Source: Bordetella genomosp. 5
GTDB taxonomy: Bacteria > Pseudomonadota > Gammaproteobacteria > Burkholderiales > Burkholderiaceae_B
DNA length: 64,000 nucleotides
Assembly (NCBI RefSeq): GCF_002261475.1
Contig: NZ_NEVN01000003.1
Span: 86,562 to 150,561 of the forward strand
Reading direction: 5' to 3'
The number at the start of each line of letters is the position of its first letter. Within the stretch, counting starts at the first letter, position 1. This document shows positions 8,620-20,200 of the stretch, piece after piece. The position numbers were made by a program, and so were the translations under genes. Below the pieces are notes generated by a model. It did not search any database and was not told the DNA's origin. It saw nothing but the letters and a program-made list of their open reading frames with translations.

Positions 8620-10266
8620 TCACATGCCGTTGTACACCGGACCTTCGCCGCCCTGCGGAGCGACCCAGACGATATTCTGCTTGGGATCCTTGATGTCGCA
8701 GGTCTTGCAGTGCACGCAGTTCTGCGCGTTGATCTGCAGACGATCGGCGCCGTGGTCATCCTTGATGAACTCGTACACGCCGGCCGGACAGTAGCGGGCC
8801 TCGGGGCCGCCATAGGTGGCCAGGTTGACCGCGACCGGGATGGTGGGGTCCTTGAGCGTCAGGTGGATCGGCTCGTTTTCTTCGTGGTTGGTATTCGAGA
8901 TGAACACCGAACCCAGGCGATCGAAGGTGAGCTTGCCATCCGGCTTCGGGTAGTCGATGCGCGCGCATTGCGAGGCGGGCTGCAGACAGGCGTGGTCAGG
9001 CTTGTTGTTGCGCAGCGACCAGGGCATCTTGCCCTTGAACAGCAGCTGTTCGATGCCGGTCATGAGCACGCCCACGGTGCGGCCCTTCTTGAACCACTGC
9101 TTGAAGTTGCGCGCCTTGTTCAGTTCGGCGTGCAGCCACGAGCTTTCGAACGCGGCCGGGTAAGCGGCCAGTTCGTCCTGGCGGCGGTCGGCGACGATCG
9201 CGTCGAAGGCGGCTTCGGCGGCCAGCATGCCCGACTTGATCGCGGCGTGGCTGCCCTTGATGCGCGATGCATTCAGGAAGCCGGCCTCACAGCCGACCAT
9301 CGCGCCGCCGGGGAAGGTGAGCTTGGGCAGCGCCAGCAGGCCGCCCGCCGTGATGGCGCGCGCGCCGTAGGCGATGCGCTTGCCGCCTTCGAACGTGCCG
9401 CGGATCGCGGGGTGGGTTTTGTAGCGCTGGAACTCTTCGAACGGCGACAGCCACGGGTTGGCGTAATCGAGGCCGACGATCAGGCCCACCGCCACGATGT
9501 TGTTGTCGAGGTGATAGAGGAACGAGCCGCCGTAGGTGTCGGCGTCGAGCGGCCAGCCGGCGGTATGCACCACCAGACCGGGACGCGCCTGCGCCGGATC
9601 GACTTCCCACATTTCTTTGATGCCGATGCCGTAGCTCTGGGCGTTGCGGCCTTCGTCGAGCTTGAAGCGTTCGATCAGCTGGCGGCCGAGCTGGCCGCGC
9701 GAGCCTTCGGCGAAGATGGTGTAGCGCGCCAGCAGTTCCATGCCGGGCTGGTAATGGTCGGTGTGCGAGCCATCGCGGGCCACGCCCATGTCACCGGTGG
9801 CCACGCCGCGGACAGCGCCGGCCTCGTCATAGAGAATCTCGGCGGCGGCAAAGCCCGGGAAGATGTCGACGCCCAGCGCTTCGGCCTGCTCGCCCATCCA
9901 TTGGGCGACATCGCCCAGGCGCACGATGTAATTGCCCTTGTTGTGGAAGCACTCGGGCAGCATCCACTCGGGGGTGCTGCGCGCGCCGGTCGCGCTCAGG
10001 AACAAAAACTTGTCCTGGGTGACGGGCACGTTCAGCGGCGCGCCTTTTTCTTTCCAATCGGGGATCAGCTCGGTCAGGGCGCTCGGGTCCATGACCGCGC
10101 CGGACAGAATGTGCGCGCCGATGGCCGCGCCTTTTTCCAGGACGCAGACACCGATCTCTTGATTCTTCTCGGCGGCAAGCTGCTTCAGGCGGATGGCGGT
10201 GGAGAGACCGGCAGGACCTCCGCCGACAATCACCACGTCGTATTCCATCGACTCGCGTTCAGACAT
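8620..10266 (-). CDS. Electron transfer flavoprotein-ubiquinone oxidoreductase
   Basis: ETF-QO, 548 residues, the usual bacterial length. It passes electrons from ETF, reduced by acyl-CoA and other dehydrogenases, to ubiquinone at the inner membrane. The N-terminal FAD motif DVVIVGGGPAGLS is near residues 9-21. The middle part contains the quinone-binding and membrane-associating region (YGIGIKEMWE, GGSFLYHL). The C-terminal 4Fe-4S cluster is shown by CPAGVYEF and CVHCKTCDIKDPKQNI. The ATG at 10266 follows GAGGGG; the longer upstream extension is Arg-rich and not ETF-QO-like. No etfAB genes lie in the window. It is transcribed divergently from the thioesterase. Confidence 0.95.
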   Translation of the reverse strand: MSERESMEYDVVIVGGGPAGLSTAIRLKQLAAEKNQEIGVCVLEKGAAIGAHILSGAVMDPSALTELIPDWKEKGAPLNVPVTQDKFLFLSATGARSTPEWMLPECFHNKGNYIVRLGDVAQWMGEQAEALGVDIFPGFAAAEILYDEAGAVRGVATGDMGVARDGSHTDHYQPGMELLARYTIFAEGSRGQLGRQLIERFKLDEGRNAQSYGIGIKEMWEVDPAQARPGLVVHTAGWPLDADTYGGSFLYHLDNNIVAVGLIVGLDYANPWLSPFEEFQRYKTHPAIRGTFEGGKRIAYGARAITAGGLLALPKLTFPGGAMVGCEAGFLNASRIKGSHAAIKSGMLAAEAAFDAIVADRRQDELAAYPAAFESSWLHAELNKARNFKQWFKKGRTVGVLMTGIEQLLFKGKMPWSLRNNKPDHACLQPASQCARIDYPKPDGKLTFDRLGSVFISNTNHEENEPIHLTLKDPTIPVAVNLATYGGPEARYCPAGVYEFIKDDHGADRLQINAQNCVHCKTCDIKDPKQNIVWVAPQGGEGPVYNGM

Positions 10267-10404
10267 TACGAAATTCCCCTCTATGTATCCTGGTCTGGCT
10301 GGCGCTATTATCAATGATTGTATTGCAGCCTGCACACAGGCTGTTTTTTTGCATATGACGACGCCGCGGAGGTCGAATCCGCGACGACGAAAGGAGTCCG
10401 GTCG

Positions 10405-10914
10405 ATGGACCGCGCAGATGTCAGTCTCAACCCTCAACCCGGCGTGGGCGCGTCGCCCGCGGCCGCCGCGCAGACCTCGGAGCACGCGCTGCCGGTCGGT
10501 GCGATCCACCAGATCGACCTGCCGTTGCGCTGGGGCGATTCCGACGCCCTCAATCATCTGAACAACACGCTCTACTTCCGTTTGATGGAAGAGGCGCGCA
10601 TGCGCATTCTCTACGACTCGGGCCTGACGCTACCGGCCGAGCAGGGGCCGATTCTCGCGCATGCCTCGTGCGATTTTTTGCGTCCCCTCACGTACCCCGC
10701 CACCGTGCGTGTCACGCACACGCTGGCACGTCTGGGCCGCTCGAGCATGGAATTCGAACTCACGCTCGAGAAGGTCGGTGACGACGCCGGTCCGTACGCG
10801 CGCGGCCGCAATGTGCTGGTCTGGATGGACTACACCGCCAATCGGTCCGCGCCGTGGCCCGCGGAGGTGCTGGCGCAGCTCGGCGGCCAGCTGCGCTTGC
10901 AGCAATCGCGCTAG
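10405..10914 (+). CDS. Hotdog-fold acyl-CoA thioesterase (4HBT-like)
   Basis: A 169-residue protein with one thioesterase domain. LPLRWGDSDALNHLNNTLYFRLMEEAR (about residues 40-66) contains the catalytic Asp position of 4-hydroxybenzoyl-CoA-type thioesterases and the substrate helix. Downstream strands (CDFLRPLTYP, RVTHTLARLGRSSMEFE) fit the hotdog sheet. The ATG at 10405 is set by AAGGAG eight nucleotides upstream. The first 35 residues are Ala/Pro-rich and probably disordered. It likely hydrolyses short or aromatic acyl-CoAs in the cytoplasm. It lies 105 bp upstream of the CoA-transferase genes in the same direction and may be part of the same acyl-CoA module. Confidence 0.82.
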   Translation: MDRADVSLNPQPGVGASPAAAAQTSEHALPVGAIHQIDLPLRWGDSDALNHLNNTLYFRLMEEARMRILYDSGLTLPAEQGPILAHASCDFLRPLTYPATVRVTHTLARLGRSSMEFELTLEKVGDDAGPYARGRNVLVWMDYTANRSAPWPAEVLAQLGGQLRLQQSR

Positions 10915-11019
10915 CCGGTAGAATTCGCTGCAAAGCACAAAAATATCGAGGGGGCGCGGCGCATCGCGTCGTCAGGCCTCCCGCCGATTGATTTCACACA
11001 TCAACCAGGAGTTGGAGCG

Positions 11020-11718
11020 ATGGACAAGGTATATGCAAGTGCCCAAGAGGCGCTCGCAGGCATCGTGAAAGATGGCCAGATGATCGCCGTGGGGGGCTTC
11101 GGCCTGTGCGGCATTCCCGAGGCATTGATCGCCGCGCTGCGCGACTCGGGCGTCAAAGACCTCACCTGCATCAGCAACAACGCAGGCGTCGACGGCTTCG
11201 GCCTGGGCCAGCTGCTCACCACGCGCCAGATCCGCAAGATGATCGCGTCGTACGTGGGCGAAAACAAAGAATTCGAACGCCAGTTCCTGTCAGGCGAGCT
11301 CGAGCTCGAGTTCACGCCGCAGGGCACCCTGGCCGAAAAGCTGCGCGCCGGCGGCGCGGGCATTCCCGCCTTCTTCACCCGCACCGGTGTGGGCACCATC
11401 GTGGCCGACGGCAAGGAAATCCGCGAGTTCGACGGCCAGCAATATGTGATGGAGCGCTCGCTCGCGCCCGACGTGTCGCTGGTCAAGGCGCACATCGCCG
11501 ACCGCAGCGGCAATCTGGTGTTCCGCAAGACCGCCCGCAACTTCAATCCCAACGTCGCCATGGCCGGCAAGCTGACCGTGGTCGAGGTCGAGGAAATCGT
11601 TGAGACCGGCACGCTGGATCCCGATCAGGTCCATCTGCCCGGCATCTATGTGCATCGGATCGTGCTCAACACGAACCCCGAAAAGCGCATCGAGCAACGC
11701 ACCACTCGCCCGGCCTAA
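11020..11718 (+). CDS. scoA: 3-oxoacid CoA-transferase subunit A
   Basis: Alpha subunit of a class I CoA-transferase, 232 residues, typically succinyl-CoA:3-ketoacid CoA-transferase (acetoacetate use). The family signature is VGGFGLCGIPEALI near residues 24-37. Other typical segments are ISNNAGVDGFGLGQLL, GTLAEKLRAGGAGIPAFFT (the oxyanion/GGAG loop) and VKAHIADRSGNLVFR. A GGAG ribosome site (GGAGTTGGAGCG) lies just before the ATG. Subunit B starts 12 bp after the stop, so the heterodimer is cotranslated. The acceptor acid could be acetoacetate or another 3-oxoacid; the sequence does not decide. Confidence 0.92.
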   Translation: MDKVYASAQEALAGIVKDGQMIAVGGFGLCGIPEALIAALRDSGVKDLTCISNNAGVDGFGLGQLLTTRQIRKMIASYVGENKEFERQFLSGELELEFTPQGTLAEKLRAGGAGIPAFFTRTGVGTIVADGKEIREFDGQQYVMERSLAPDVSLVKAHIADRSGNLVFRKTARNFNPNVAMAGKLTVVEVEEIVETGTLDPDQVHLPGIYVHRIVLNTNPEKRIEQRTTRPA

Positions 11719-11730
11719 AGGAGAACAGTC

Positions 11731-12384
11731 ATGGCATGGACCCGCGATGAAATGGCCGCGCGTGCCGCGCGCGAGCTGCAAGACGGCTTTTACGTAAACC
11801 TGGGCATCGGACTGCCCACCCTGGTTGCCAACCACGTGCCCAAGGGCGTCGAAGTCTGGCTCCAATCCGAAAACGGCCTGCTGGGCATCGGCCCGTTTCC
11901 CACCGACGACGAGGTCGATCCCGACCTGATCAACGCGGGCAAGCAGACCGTCACCACGCTGCCGGGCTCGTCGATCTTCTCGTCGGCCGACTCGTTCGCG
12001 ATGATTCGTGGCGGCAAGATCAACCTCGCCATCCTCGGCGCCATGCAGGTGTCCGAACGCGGCGACCTCGCCAACTGGATGATTCCGGGCAAGATGGTCA
12101 AGGGCATGGGCGGCGCCATGGATCTGGTGGCGGGCGTGGGCCGGGTCGTGGTGCTCATGGAGCACATCGCCAAGAAAAAAGACGGCACCGAAGACATCAA
12201 GCTGCTGCCCGAGTGCAATCTGCCGCTCACCGGCGTGGGCGTGGTCAATCTCATCATTACCGATCTCGGCGTGATGGAAGTCACCGACAACGGCCTCAAG
12301 CTGATCGAAGTGGCGCCCGGCGTCACGGTCGACGAGATCCAGGCCAAGACGGCGGCCAAGCTCGACGTCTCCGCCGTGCGCTGA
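11731..12384 (+). CDS. scoB: 3-oxoacid CoA-transferase subunit B
   Basis: Beta subunit of the class I CoA-transferase, 217 residues. The catalytic glutamate is Glu47 in the [10 protein letters not shown] motif; during catalysis it forms the glutamyl-CoA thioester. [13 protein letters not shown] and the [23 protein letters not shown] segment are typical of the subunit. AAAGGAGAACAG precedes the ATG. Together with subunit A it moves CoA from succinyl-CoA to a 3-oxoacid, linking acetoacetate to acetyl-CoA and to the TCA genes found at 44-51 kb. A strong terminator follows. Confidence 0.93.
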   Translation: MAWTRDEMAARAARELQDGFYVNLGIGLPTLVANHVPKGVEVWLQSENGLLGIGPFPTDDEVDPDLINAGKQTVTTLPGSSIFSSADSFAMIRGGKINLAILGAMQVSERGDLANWMIPGKMVKGMGGAMDLVAGVGRVVVLMEHIAKKKDGTEDIKLLPECNLPLTGVGVVNLIITDLGVMEVTDNGLKLIEVAPGVTVDEIQAKTAAKLDVSAVR

Positions 12385-12449
12385 TCCGCACCAGGAGGCC
12401 GGCAATCCCGGTCTCCCGCGTTTTCAAAAACGCCCCGCGCGTTTTCATG

Positions 12450-12486
12450 AACCCCGCCAGGACGGCCGTCCGGCGGGGTTTTTGTT
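12450..12486 (+). terminator. Intrinsic terminator after scoAB
   Basis: A stem AACCCCGCC / GGCGGGGTT (with additional pairing in the loop) is followed by TTTTTGTTTG. It lies 65 bp after the scoB stop and isolates the CoA-transferase genes from the RpiR cluster. Confidence 0.85.
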
Positions 12487-12632
12487 TGCTGCGCGCCACG
12501 GAAAAACCGGGGTCCGGCTGGTTTTGTCCACCAGGCGGACGTAATGCCGCGGTGCGAGCGCACCAAAACGGTGCGACTTCGCTGGGAGGCGCGTATGCAC
12601 CAAAATGGGCGCAAGGGTAATCCCTAAATATT

Positions 12633-12646
12633 GAAAATTTATTTTC
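12633..12646. promoter_or_regulatory. Candidate operator for the RpiR cluster
   Basis: A 14-bp inverted repeat GAAAAT-TT-ATTTTC sits in the AT-rich region about 120 bp before the rpiR start. RpiR-family proteins bind short AT-rich palindromes near their own genes, so autoregulation is plausible. AT-rich DNA produces such dyads by chance, so confidence is low. Confidence 0.3.
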
Positions 12647-12766
12647 TTTCTTAAAATTCGCCGGTAAACAAATTTACATATTCGGTTTGCACCCATCGAC
12701 GGCCCTGGCCGCCGTCCCGTCCACGCTTTAGCCCCCCGGCACGTTCCACCCCGCCTCCCTCGTCCC

Positions 12767-13651
12767 ATGTCCCAGGCCGCTACTCCGATCGCCGAACGCA
12801 TCGCGCGCGCCCAGCCGACTTTCAGCCGCATCCAGCATCGGATGGCCGAATACGTGCTGGCGCACCAGTTCCGCGCGGCGACCATGACGATCGACGAGTT
12901 CGCGACCGCGGTCGGGGTGTCGGTGGCGAGCGCCAATCGCTTCGCCCGGGCGCTGGATCTGCCCGGCTACCCGCAGTTTCGTGCCGAACTGGCGCGCGGC
13001 TTCGAGTCGGCGCTGGAACCCGTGGAGAAGCTGCGGGTCGAGCTGGCGCATTCGGCCAGCGCGGTGCAGATCTTCGCGGCCACGCTCGAAGAAGACATCC
13101 GCAACGCACAGCGCACGCTGCAGACGCTGGACGCCGGCGCGTGCGAGCGCGCGGTGCAGGCCGTCATGGACGCCGAGCGCGTGTTCATCATCGGTTTTGG
13201 CGCGAGCGGCTTCCTGGCCGGCCTGCTGCAACGCGGCCTGTGCATGCATCTGCACTCGGTCGAATCGTTGGCCGGCCCCGGCGGCGTGTCGCACGCCGCC
13301 CGGCAGATGTCGCGCATGACGGACCGCGATCTGGTGATCGCGATCGGCTTCCCCCGCTATCTGGCCGACACCGTGACGCTGGCGCGTGCCGCGCAGAGCG
13401 CCGGCGTGCCGGTGCTGGTGCTGACCGACAAACCCACTTCGCCGCTGGCGCCCTGTGCCACGGTGGCCCTCTACGCACATTCGAGCCGGCAGTTGCTGTC
13501 GAACTCGGAAACCGGCGCGCTCGGACTGATCGAAGGCCTGTCGGCCGCGGTCGCGCATCGCGCCAAAGACTCTATCGAAGCCGCCGCAGGCGTGACCCAG
13601 TCGGTCATGCCCTGGCTTATCCATGGTGTTGCAGGAGCAGGAAAACGATGA
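12767..13651 (+). CDS. RpiR-family transcriptional regulator
   Basis: A 294-residue regulator with an N-terminal HTH_6 domain (about residues 8-80; TIDEFATAVGVSVASANRFARALDLPGYPQFR is the helix-turn-helix) and a C-terminal SIS sugar-isomerase-like domain (about 120-260; VFIIGFGASGFLAGLL and VIAIGFPRYLADTV). SIS domains usually bind phosphosugars; here the ligand may instead relate to peptides or cell-wall amino sugars. The stop overlaps the next ATG (ATGA), which couples it to the isoaspartyl peptidase. It heads an eight-gene codirectional run ending near 23967, so it most likely controls that cluster. No clear ribosome site precedes the ATG; an alternative start a little downstream cannot be excluded. 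Confidence 0.88.
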   Translation: MSQAATPIAERIARAQPTFSRIQHRMAEYVLAHQFRAATMTIDEFATAVGVSVASANRFARALDLPGYPQFRAELARGFESALEPVEKLRVELAHSASAVQIFAATLEEDIRNAQRTLQTLDAGACERAVQAVMDAERVFIIGFGASGFLAGLLQRGLCMHLHSVESLAGPGGVSHAARQMSRMTDRDLVIAIGFPRYLADTVTLARAAQSAGVPVLVLTDKPTSPLAPCATVALYAHSSRQLLSNSETGALGLIEGLSAAVAHRAKDSIEAAAGVTQSVMPWLIHGVAGAGKR

Positions 13652-14628
13652 TTACGCCCGTGATCGCAATTCACGGTGGTGCCGGCGCGATGGCTCGCGC
13701 CGCCATGTCGCCCGAGAAAGAACAGGAATACCTGGACGCGCTGCGTCGCATCGTGGCCGCCGGCCAGCAGGTGCTGGCCGATGGAGGCTCCGCGCTGGAT
13801 GCGGTGACCGAGGCCGTGCGCCTGCTCGAGGATTGCCCGCTGTTCAACGCGGGCCATGGCGCCGTGTTCACCAGCGCCGCCACCCATGAGCTCGACGCCG
13901 CCATCATGGACGGCGCCACGCTGCGTTCGGGCGCCATCGCCAACGTCAGCAACGTGCGCAATCCCGTGCTGGCCGCGCGCAAAGTCATGGAGAACAGCAA
14001 GCACGTGTTCTTCGTCGGCGCCGGCGCCGAAAATTACGCGGCGGAGCAGGGCCTCGAGATCGTCGATCCGTCGTACTTCTCGACCGAAGCCCGGCGCGAG
14101 CAGCTGCTGCGCGTGCAACGCGAGAACCCCGACGCGGCCGTGCTGGATCACGACGGTCAGGCACTGGTCGCGCGCGGCCAGCCCGCGCCGGCCGATCCGC
14201 TGGACAGCGACAAGAAGTTCGGCACGGTGGGCGCCGTCGCGCTCGACGCGCAGGGCAACCTGGCCGCGGCCACCTCCACGGGCGGCATCACCAACAAGCA
14301 GGTCGGCCGGGTCGGCGACGCGCCGCTGATCGGCGCGGGCACCTACGCCAACAACCGCACCTGCGCCGTGTCGACCACGGGCACCGGCGAGATGTTCATC
14401 CGCATGGTCTCGGCCTACGACATCTCCGCCCTCATGGAGTACACCGGCGCCAGCCTCGAGCAGGCCGCGGACCGCGTCGTGATGGAAAAACTGCCCACGA
14501 TCGAGGGCAAGGGCGGCCTGGTGGCCGTCGACGCGCAGGGCAACGTTGCGTTGCCCTTCAATACCGAAGGCATGTACCGGGGTTTTGGCCGAGTGGGCCA
14601 ACAACCCGAGGTGGCCATTTACCGATGA
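13648..14628 (+). CDS. iaaA: Isoaspartyl peptidase/L-asparaginase (Ntn-hydrolase)
   Basis: A 326-residue plant-type asparaginase of the N-terminal-nucleophile family. The precursor autocleaves before Thr193 in FGTVGAVA to give alpha and beta subunits, and the new N-terminal Thr is the nucleophile. The substrate-site segment [15 protein letters not shown] follows, and HGGAGA is at residues 9-14. The enzyme hydrolyses beta-aspartyl dipeptides formed by protein ageing, and asparagine. The ATG overlaps the rpiR stop. Its position before a GsiABCD-like importer is the same as in the Escherichia coli iaaA-gsiABCD operon, which supports the assignment. Confidence 0.93.
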   Translation: MITPVIAIHGGAGAMARAAMSPEKEQEYLDALRRIVAAGQQVLADGGSALDAVTEAVRLLEDCPLFNAGHGAVFTSAATHELDAAIMDGATLRSGAIANVSNVRNPVLAARKVMENSKHVFFVGAGAENYAAEQGLEIVDPSYFSTEARREQLLRVQRENPDAAVLDHDGQALVARGQPAPADPLDSDKKFGTVGAVALDAQGNLAAATSTGGITNKQVGRVGDAPLIGAGTYANNRTCAVSTTGTGEMFIRMVSAYDISALMEYTGASLEQAADRVVMEKLPTIEGKGGLVAVDAQGNVALPFNTEGMYRGFGRVGQQPEVAIYR

Positions 14629-14674
14629 CACGGTGCGCGTTTTGCACCCAGCAAGTACTAGGAATGAATTGAAT

Positions 14675-16561
<1,887 letters not shown>

Positions 16562-16660
16562 TAAAGCAGTCCGCGTTCTTTGTCTCGTGAGCGTTGCGGC
16601 CCCGGCCGCGCCTCTTACGGTTTTTTCCACCGCCTCTCCTTTTCGAATCAGGAGTTCGCA

Positions 16661-18214
16661 ATGATGAAAGTACTGCGCCCCACCAAGCTGGTGGCCGCCG
16701 CCGCGCTGGCCCTCGGCGTCCTCGCCTCGCCTCTCGCTCACGCCAGCAAGGACGTGACGTTTGCCGTGTCGATCGCGCTGGAAACGCTCGATCCGTACAA
16801 CACCAACAGCACGCTGAACCAGGCGGTGGGCAAGTCCTACTACGAAGGCCTGTTCGAGTTCGACAAAGACCTGAAGATCCAGAAGGTTCTGGCCACCGAC
16901 TACTCGGTGAGCGACAACGGCCTGGAGTACACCTTCAAGCTGCGCCCGAACGTGAAGTTCCAGGACGGCACCGACTTCAACGCCGAAGCCGTCAAGATCA
17001 ACTTCGATCGCCCGGCCAACCCGGACAATCGTCTGTCGCGCTACATCCAGTTCAGCGTCATCGAGAAGATCGACGTGGTGGATCCGCTGACCGTCAAGAT
17101 CACCCTGAAGAAGCCGTTCTCGGCCTTCATCAACGCGCTGGCCCACCCGGCCGCCATGATGATTTCGCCCACCGCGCTGAAGAAGTACGGCAAGGACATC
17201 GGCTTTCACCCGGTCGGCACCGGCCCGTTCGAATTCGTCGAATGGAAGCCCGCCGAGTACCTGAAGGTCAAGAAGTTCGCCGGCTACTGGAACCAGGGCA
17301 AGCCGAAGGTCGACACGATCACGTTCCGTACCGTGACCGACAACAACACCCGCGCCGCCGTGGTGCAGACCGGTGAAGCGCACTTCGCGTTCCCGGTGCC
17401 GTTCGAGCAAGCCGCCGTGCTGGCCAAGAACGATAAGCTGGACGTGGTCGACCACAAGAACTCGATCATGGCCCGCTACCTGTCGATGAACACGCAGGTC
17501 AAGCCGTTCAACGACGTGCGTGTGCGTCAGGCCATCAACTACGCCATCAACAAGCAGGCGCTGGCCAAGGTCGCGTTCAATGGCTACGCCACCGTCGTCG
17601 ACGGCGTCGTGCCGCAAGGCGTGGACTTCGCGCACAAGACCGGCCCGTGGGAACACAACCCCGCCAAGGCTCGCGAGCTGCTGAAGGAAGCCGGTTACCC
17701 CAACGGTTTCGAAACCCAGCTCTGGTCCGCCTACAACGACGGCACCTCGGTCAAGGTCGTGCAGTTCCTGCAGCAGCAGCTGCAACAGGTCGGCATCAAG
17801 ACCTCGGTCGAAGTGCTGGAATCGGGTCAGCGCGTGCAGCGCGTTCAACAGGTGCAGAAGCCTGAAGACGCGAAGGTCCGTCTGTACTACGCCGGCTGGT
17901 CGTCCTCGACCGGTGAAGCCGACTGGGGCCTGCGTCCGCTGCTGACGACCGGCGCTTTCCCGCCCGTGCTGAACAACGTGTCGTACTACTCGAACCAGAA
18001 GGTCGACGCGGGTGTCCAGGAAGCCCTGGCCACGACCGATCGCGCCAAGAAGGCCGAGATCTACAAGAACGTTCAGGAAACCATCTGGAACGACGCGCCG
18101 TGGGCGTTCCTGGTGACCCAGAACAACGTGTACGTGAAGTCGAAGAACCTGAGCGGTGTGTACGTCGAACCCGACACCTCGTTCTGGTTCGGTGATATCG
18201 ACCTCAAGCAGTAA
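16661..18214 (+). CDS. gsiB: Periplasmic peptide-binding protein (GsiB-like)
   Basis: A 517-residue extracytoplasmic solute-binding protein of family 5. An N-terminal Sec signal peptide has basic residues 3-9 and a hydrophobic core, with likely cleavage after Ala28 (AHA-S). There is no lipobox Cys, so the mature protein is soluble in the periplasm. [18 protein letters not shown] (about residues 187-204) is the SBP-5 family pattern. A GGAG site precedes ATGATG; the first ATG is used. It delivers peptide to the GsiCD permease. Glutathione is the known E. coli ligand, but the exact specificity here cannot be read from sequence, and the peptidases around it suggest unusual peptides. Confidence 0.9.
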   Translation: MMKVLRPTKLVAAAALALGVLASPLAHASKDVTFAVSIALETLDPYNTNSTLNQAVGKSYYEGLFEFDKDLKIQKVLATDYSVSDNGLEYTFKLRPNVKFQDGTDFNAEAVKINFDRPANPDNRLSRYIQFSVIEKIDVVDPLTVKITLKKPFSAFINALAHPAAMMISPTALKKYGKDIGFHPVGTGPFEFVEWKPAEYLKVKKFAGYWNQGKPKVDTITFRTVTDNNTRAAVVQTGEAHFAFPVPFEQAAVLAKNDKLDVVDHKNSIMARYLSMNTQVKPFNDVRVRQAINYAINKQALAKVAFNGYATVVDGVVPQGVDFAHKTGPWEHNPAKARELLKEAGYPNGFETQLWSAYNDGTSVKVVQFLQQQLQQVGIKTSVEVLESGQRVQRVQQVQKPEDAKVRLYYAGWSSSTGEADWGLRPLLTTGAFPPVLNNVSYYSNQKVDAGVQEALATTDRAKKAEIYKNVQETIWNDAPWAFLVTQNNVYVKSKNLSGVYVEPDTSFWFGDIDLKQ

Positions 18215-18273
18215 ACCAAGAAGGCCACATTCGGCGGGGGCACGGTGCCCCTGCCGATGTCGCAGGAATTTCA

Positions 18274-19194
18274 ATGCTGACCTATATCGTCAAACGTCTA
18301 TTGGGCATGATCCCCACGCTGCTGCTGGTGGCCGTGGTCGTGTTTTTGTTCGTGCACATGCTTCCGGGCGACCCCGCGCGACTGGCCGCCGGCCAGGACG
18401 CCGATCAGGCGACCGTCGAACTCGTGCGCAAGGAACTGGGCCTGGATCTGCCCCTGCCGCAGCAGTTCGTGCGCTACTTCAGCCACATGCTGCAAGGTGA
18501 CCTGGGCACCTCGCTGCGCACCAAGCGTCCCGTCTCGACCGAAATCGCCGACCGCTTCATGCCCACGCTCTGGCTCACGCTGGCCAGCATGGTCTGGTCC
18601 GTGATATTCGGCATGGTCATCGGGATCGTGTCCGCGGTCTGGCGCAATCGCTGGCCCGATCGCCTCGGCATGACGTTGGCGGTCTCGGGCATCTCGTTCC
18701 CCGCGTTCGCGCTGGGCATGATGCTCATGCAGGTGTTCTCGGTGAATCTGGGCTGGTTGCCCACCGTGGGCGCCTCGACCTGGCAACACTACATCCTGCC
18801 TTCGATCACGCTCGGCGCCGCCGTGGCCGCCGTGATGGCGCGCTTCACGCGAGCCTCGTTCGTCGAAGTGATCCAGGAAGATTTCGTCCGGACGGCCCGT
18901 GCCAAAGGCCTGTCCGAGCGCCGCGTCGTGATCAAGCACGCGCTGCGCAACGCGCTGATCCCCGTGGTCACCATGATGGGCCTGCAGTTCGGCTTCCTGC
19001 TGGGCGGCTCCATCGTGGTCGAGACGGTGTTCAACTGGCCCGGCCTCGGCCGTCTGCTGGTCGACGCCGTGACGCAGCGCGACTATCCGGTGATCCAGGG
19101 CCTGGTGCTGCTGTTCTCGCTGGAATTCATCCTGATCAACCTGATTGTCGACGTGCTGTATGGCGTCATCAATCCCAGCATCCGTTACAAGTGA
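18274..19194 (+). CDS. gsiC: Peptide ABC transporter permease (GsiC-like)
   Basis: A 306-residue inner-membrane permease of the DppB/OppB type. The N-terminal [34 protein letters not shown] is the hallmark of the family (TM1 and the LPGDP loop). About six helices are predicted. The EAA coupling loop lies around [28 protein letters not shown], which contacts the ATPase. It ends with NPSIRYK. It pairs with GsiD, whose ATG follows 7 bp after its stop. Together they form the translocation channel. Confidence 0.93.
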   Translation: MLTYIVKRLLGMIPTLLLVAVVVFLFVHMLPGDPARLAAGQDADQATVELVRKELGLDLPLPQQFVRYFSHMLQGDLGTSLRTKRPVSTEIADRFMPTLWLTLASMVWSVIFGMVIGIVSAVWRNRWPDRLGMTLAVSGISFPAFALGMMLMQVFSVNLGWLPTVGASTWQHYILPSITLGAAVAAVMARFTRASFVEVIQEDFVRTARAKGLSERRVVIKHALRNALIPVVTMMGLQFGFLLGGSIVVETVFNWPGLGRLLVDAVTQRDYPVIQGLVLLFSLEFILINLIVDVLYGVINPSIRYK

Positions 19195-19201
19195 GGGCGG
19201 C

Positions 19202-20101
19202 ATGAGCAATTCGACTACCGCCACTACCGCGCAAGCGGCCGCCAAGAACGACGTACGCACGCCGCTCACCGAGTTCTGGCGCAAGTTCAAGAAGCAGAAA
19301 CTCGCCGTCGGCGCCGGCGTGTTCGTCGTGCTGCTGGTCGTCCTGGCCGCGTTCGCGCCCTGGATCGTGCCGTTCGACGCCGAGAATTTCTTCGACTACG
19401 ACGCCATCAATGCCGGCCCGTCGCTCACGCACTGGCTGGGCGTGGATTCGCTGGGCCGCGATATCTTCAGCCGCATCATGATGGGTGCGCGCATCTCGCT
19501 GGCCGCCGGCTTCCTGTCGGTGTTCATGGGCGCGATCGTGGGCACCTTCATGGGCCTCATGGCCGGCTACTACCAGGGCTGGTGGGAGCGCATCACGATG
19601 CGTATCTCCGACGTGCTGCTGGCCTTCCCGGGCATGCTGCTCGCGATCGGCGTGGTGGCCATTCTGGGCTCGAACATGATCAACGTGATCGTGGCCGTCG
19701 CCGTGTTCAGCGTGCCGGCGTTCGCCCGCCTGGTGCGCGGCAACACGCTCTCGATCAAGCAGATGACCTACGTCGAAGCGGTCAAGAGCGTGGGCGCGTC
19801 CGACTGGACCATCATCATGCGCCACATCCTGCCCGGCACGATCTCGCCGATCGTGGTGTACGGCACGATGCGTATCGGTACCTCGATCATCACCGCGGCC
19901 AGCCTGTCGTTCCTGGGCATGGGCGCACAGCCGCCCACGCCCGAGTGGGGCGCGATGCTCAACGAGGCGCGCGCCGACATGGTGATCGCACCGCACGTCG
20001 CGATCTTCCCCGCGCTGGCGATCTTCCTGACCGTGCTGGCTTTCAACCTGCTGGGCGATGGCCTGCGCGACGCGCTCGACCCCAAGATCGACCGCAAGTA
20101 A
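19202..20101 (+). CDS. gsiD: Peptide ABC transporter permease (GsiD-like)
   Basis: A 299-residue permease of the DppC/OppC type. A cytoplasmic N-terminus ([15 protein letters not shown]) precedes TM1. The periplasmic segment [24 protein letters not shown] is a family signature. The EAA loop [23 protein letters not shown] binds the ATPase, and the C-terminus ends [14 protein letters not shown], as usual. The ATG at 19202 follows GGGCGG. It completes the GsiABCD-like importer. The P1-family peptidase lies 99 bp downstream, after two hairpins. Confidence 0.93.
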   Translation: MSNSTTATTAQAAAKNDVRTPLTEFWRKFKKQKLAVGAGVFVVLLVVLAAFAPWIVPFDAENFFDYDAINAGPSLTHWLGVDSLGRDIFSRIMMGARISLAAGFLSVFMGAIVGTFMGLMAGYYQGWWERITMRISDVLLAFPGMLLAIGVVAILGSNMINVIVAVAVFSVPAFARLVRGNTLSIKQMTYVEAVKSVGASDWTIIMRHILPGTISPIVVYGTMRIGTSIITAASLSFLGMGAQPPTPEWGAMLNEARADMVIAPHVAIFPALAIFLTVLAFNLLGDGLRDALDPKIDRK

Positions 20102-20130
20102 TTGTCTTGCGCCGTCTGGACAGGACTGGA

Positions 20131-20172
20131 CGCGGCCCCCGGGCCGCGCCGGTGCCGCCCAGGCGGCGTTTT
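20131..20172 (+). terminator. Two hairpins after gsiD, possible partial terminator
   Basis: CGCGGCC / GGCCGCG (20131-20148) is followed by GCCGC / GCGGC (20154-20167) and a run of five T residues broken by one G. The T-run is short, so it may lower rather than stop transcription into the downstream peptidase genes. Confidence 0.45.
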
Positions 20173-20200
20173 TGCATTCTGGAGGCCGTGATTCACGGCA

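Larger units (their letters stand above)
12385..12766. other. Intergenic region scoB to rpiR
   Basis: This 382-bp gap holds the scoB terminator in its first part and then an unusually AT-rich stretch (about 12620-12690) in an otherwise GC-rich region. That stretch is the likely promoter zone of the RpiR-headed peptide cluster. No coding sequence is supported here. Confidence 0.6.
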
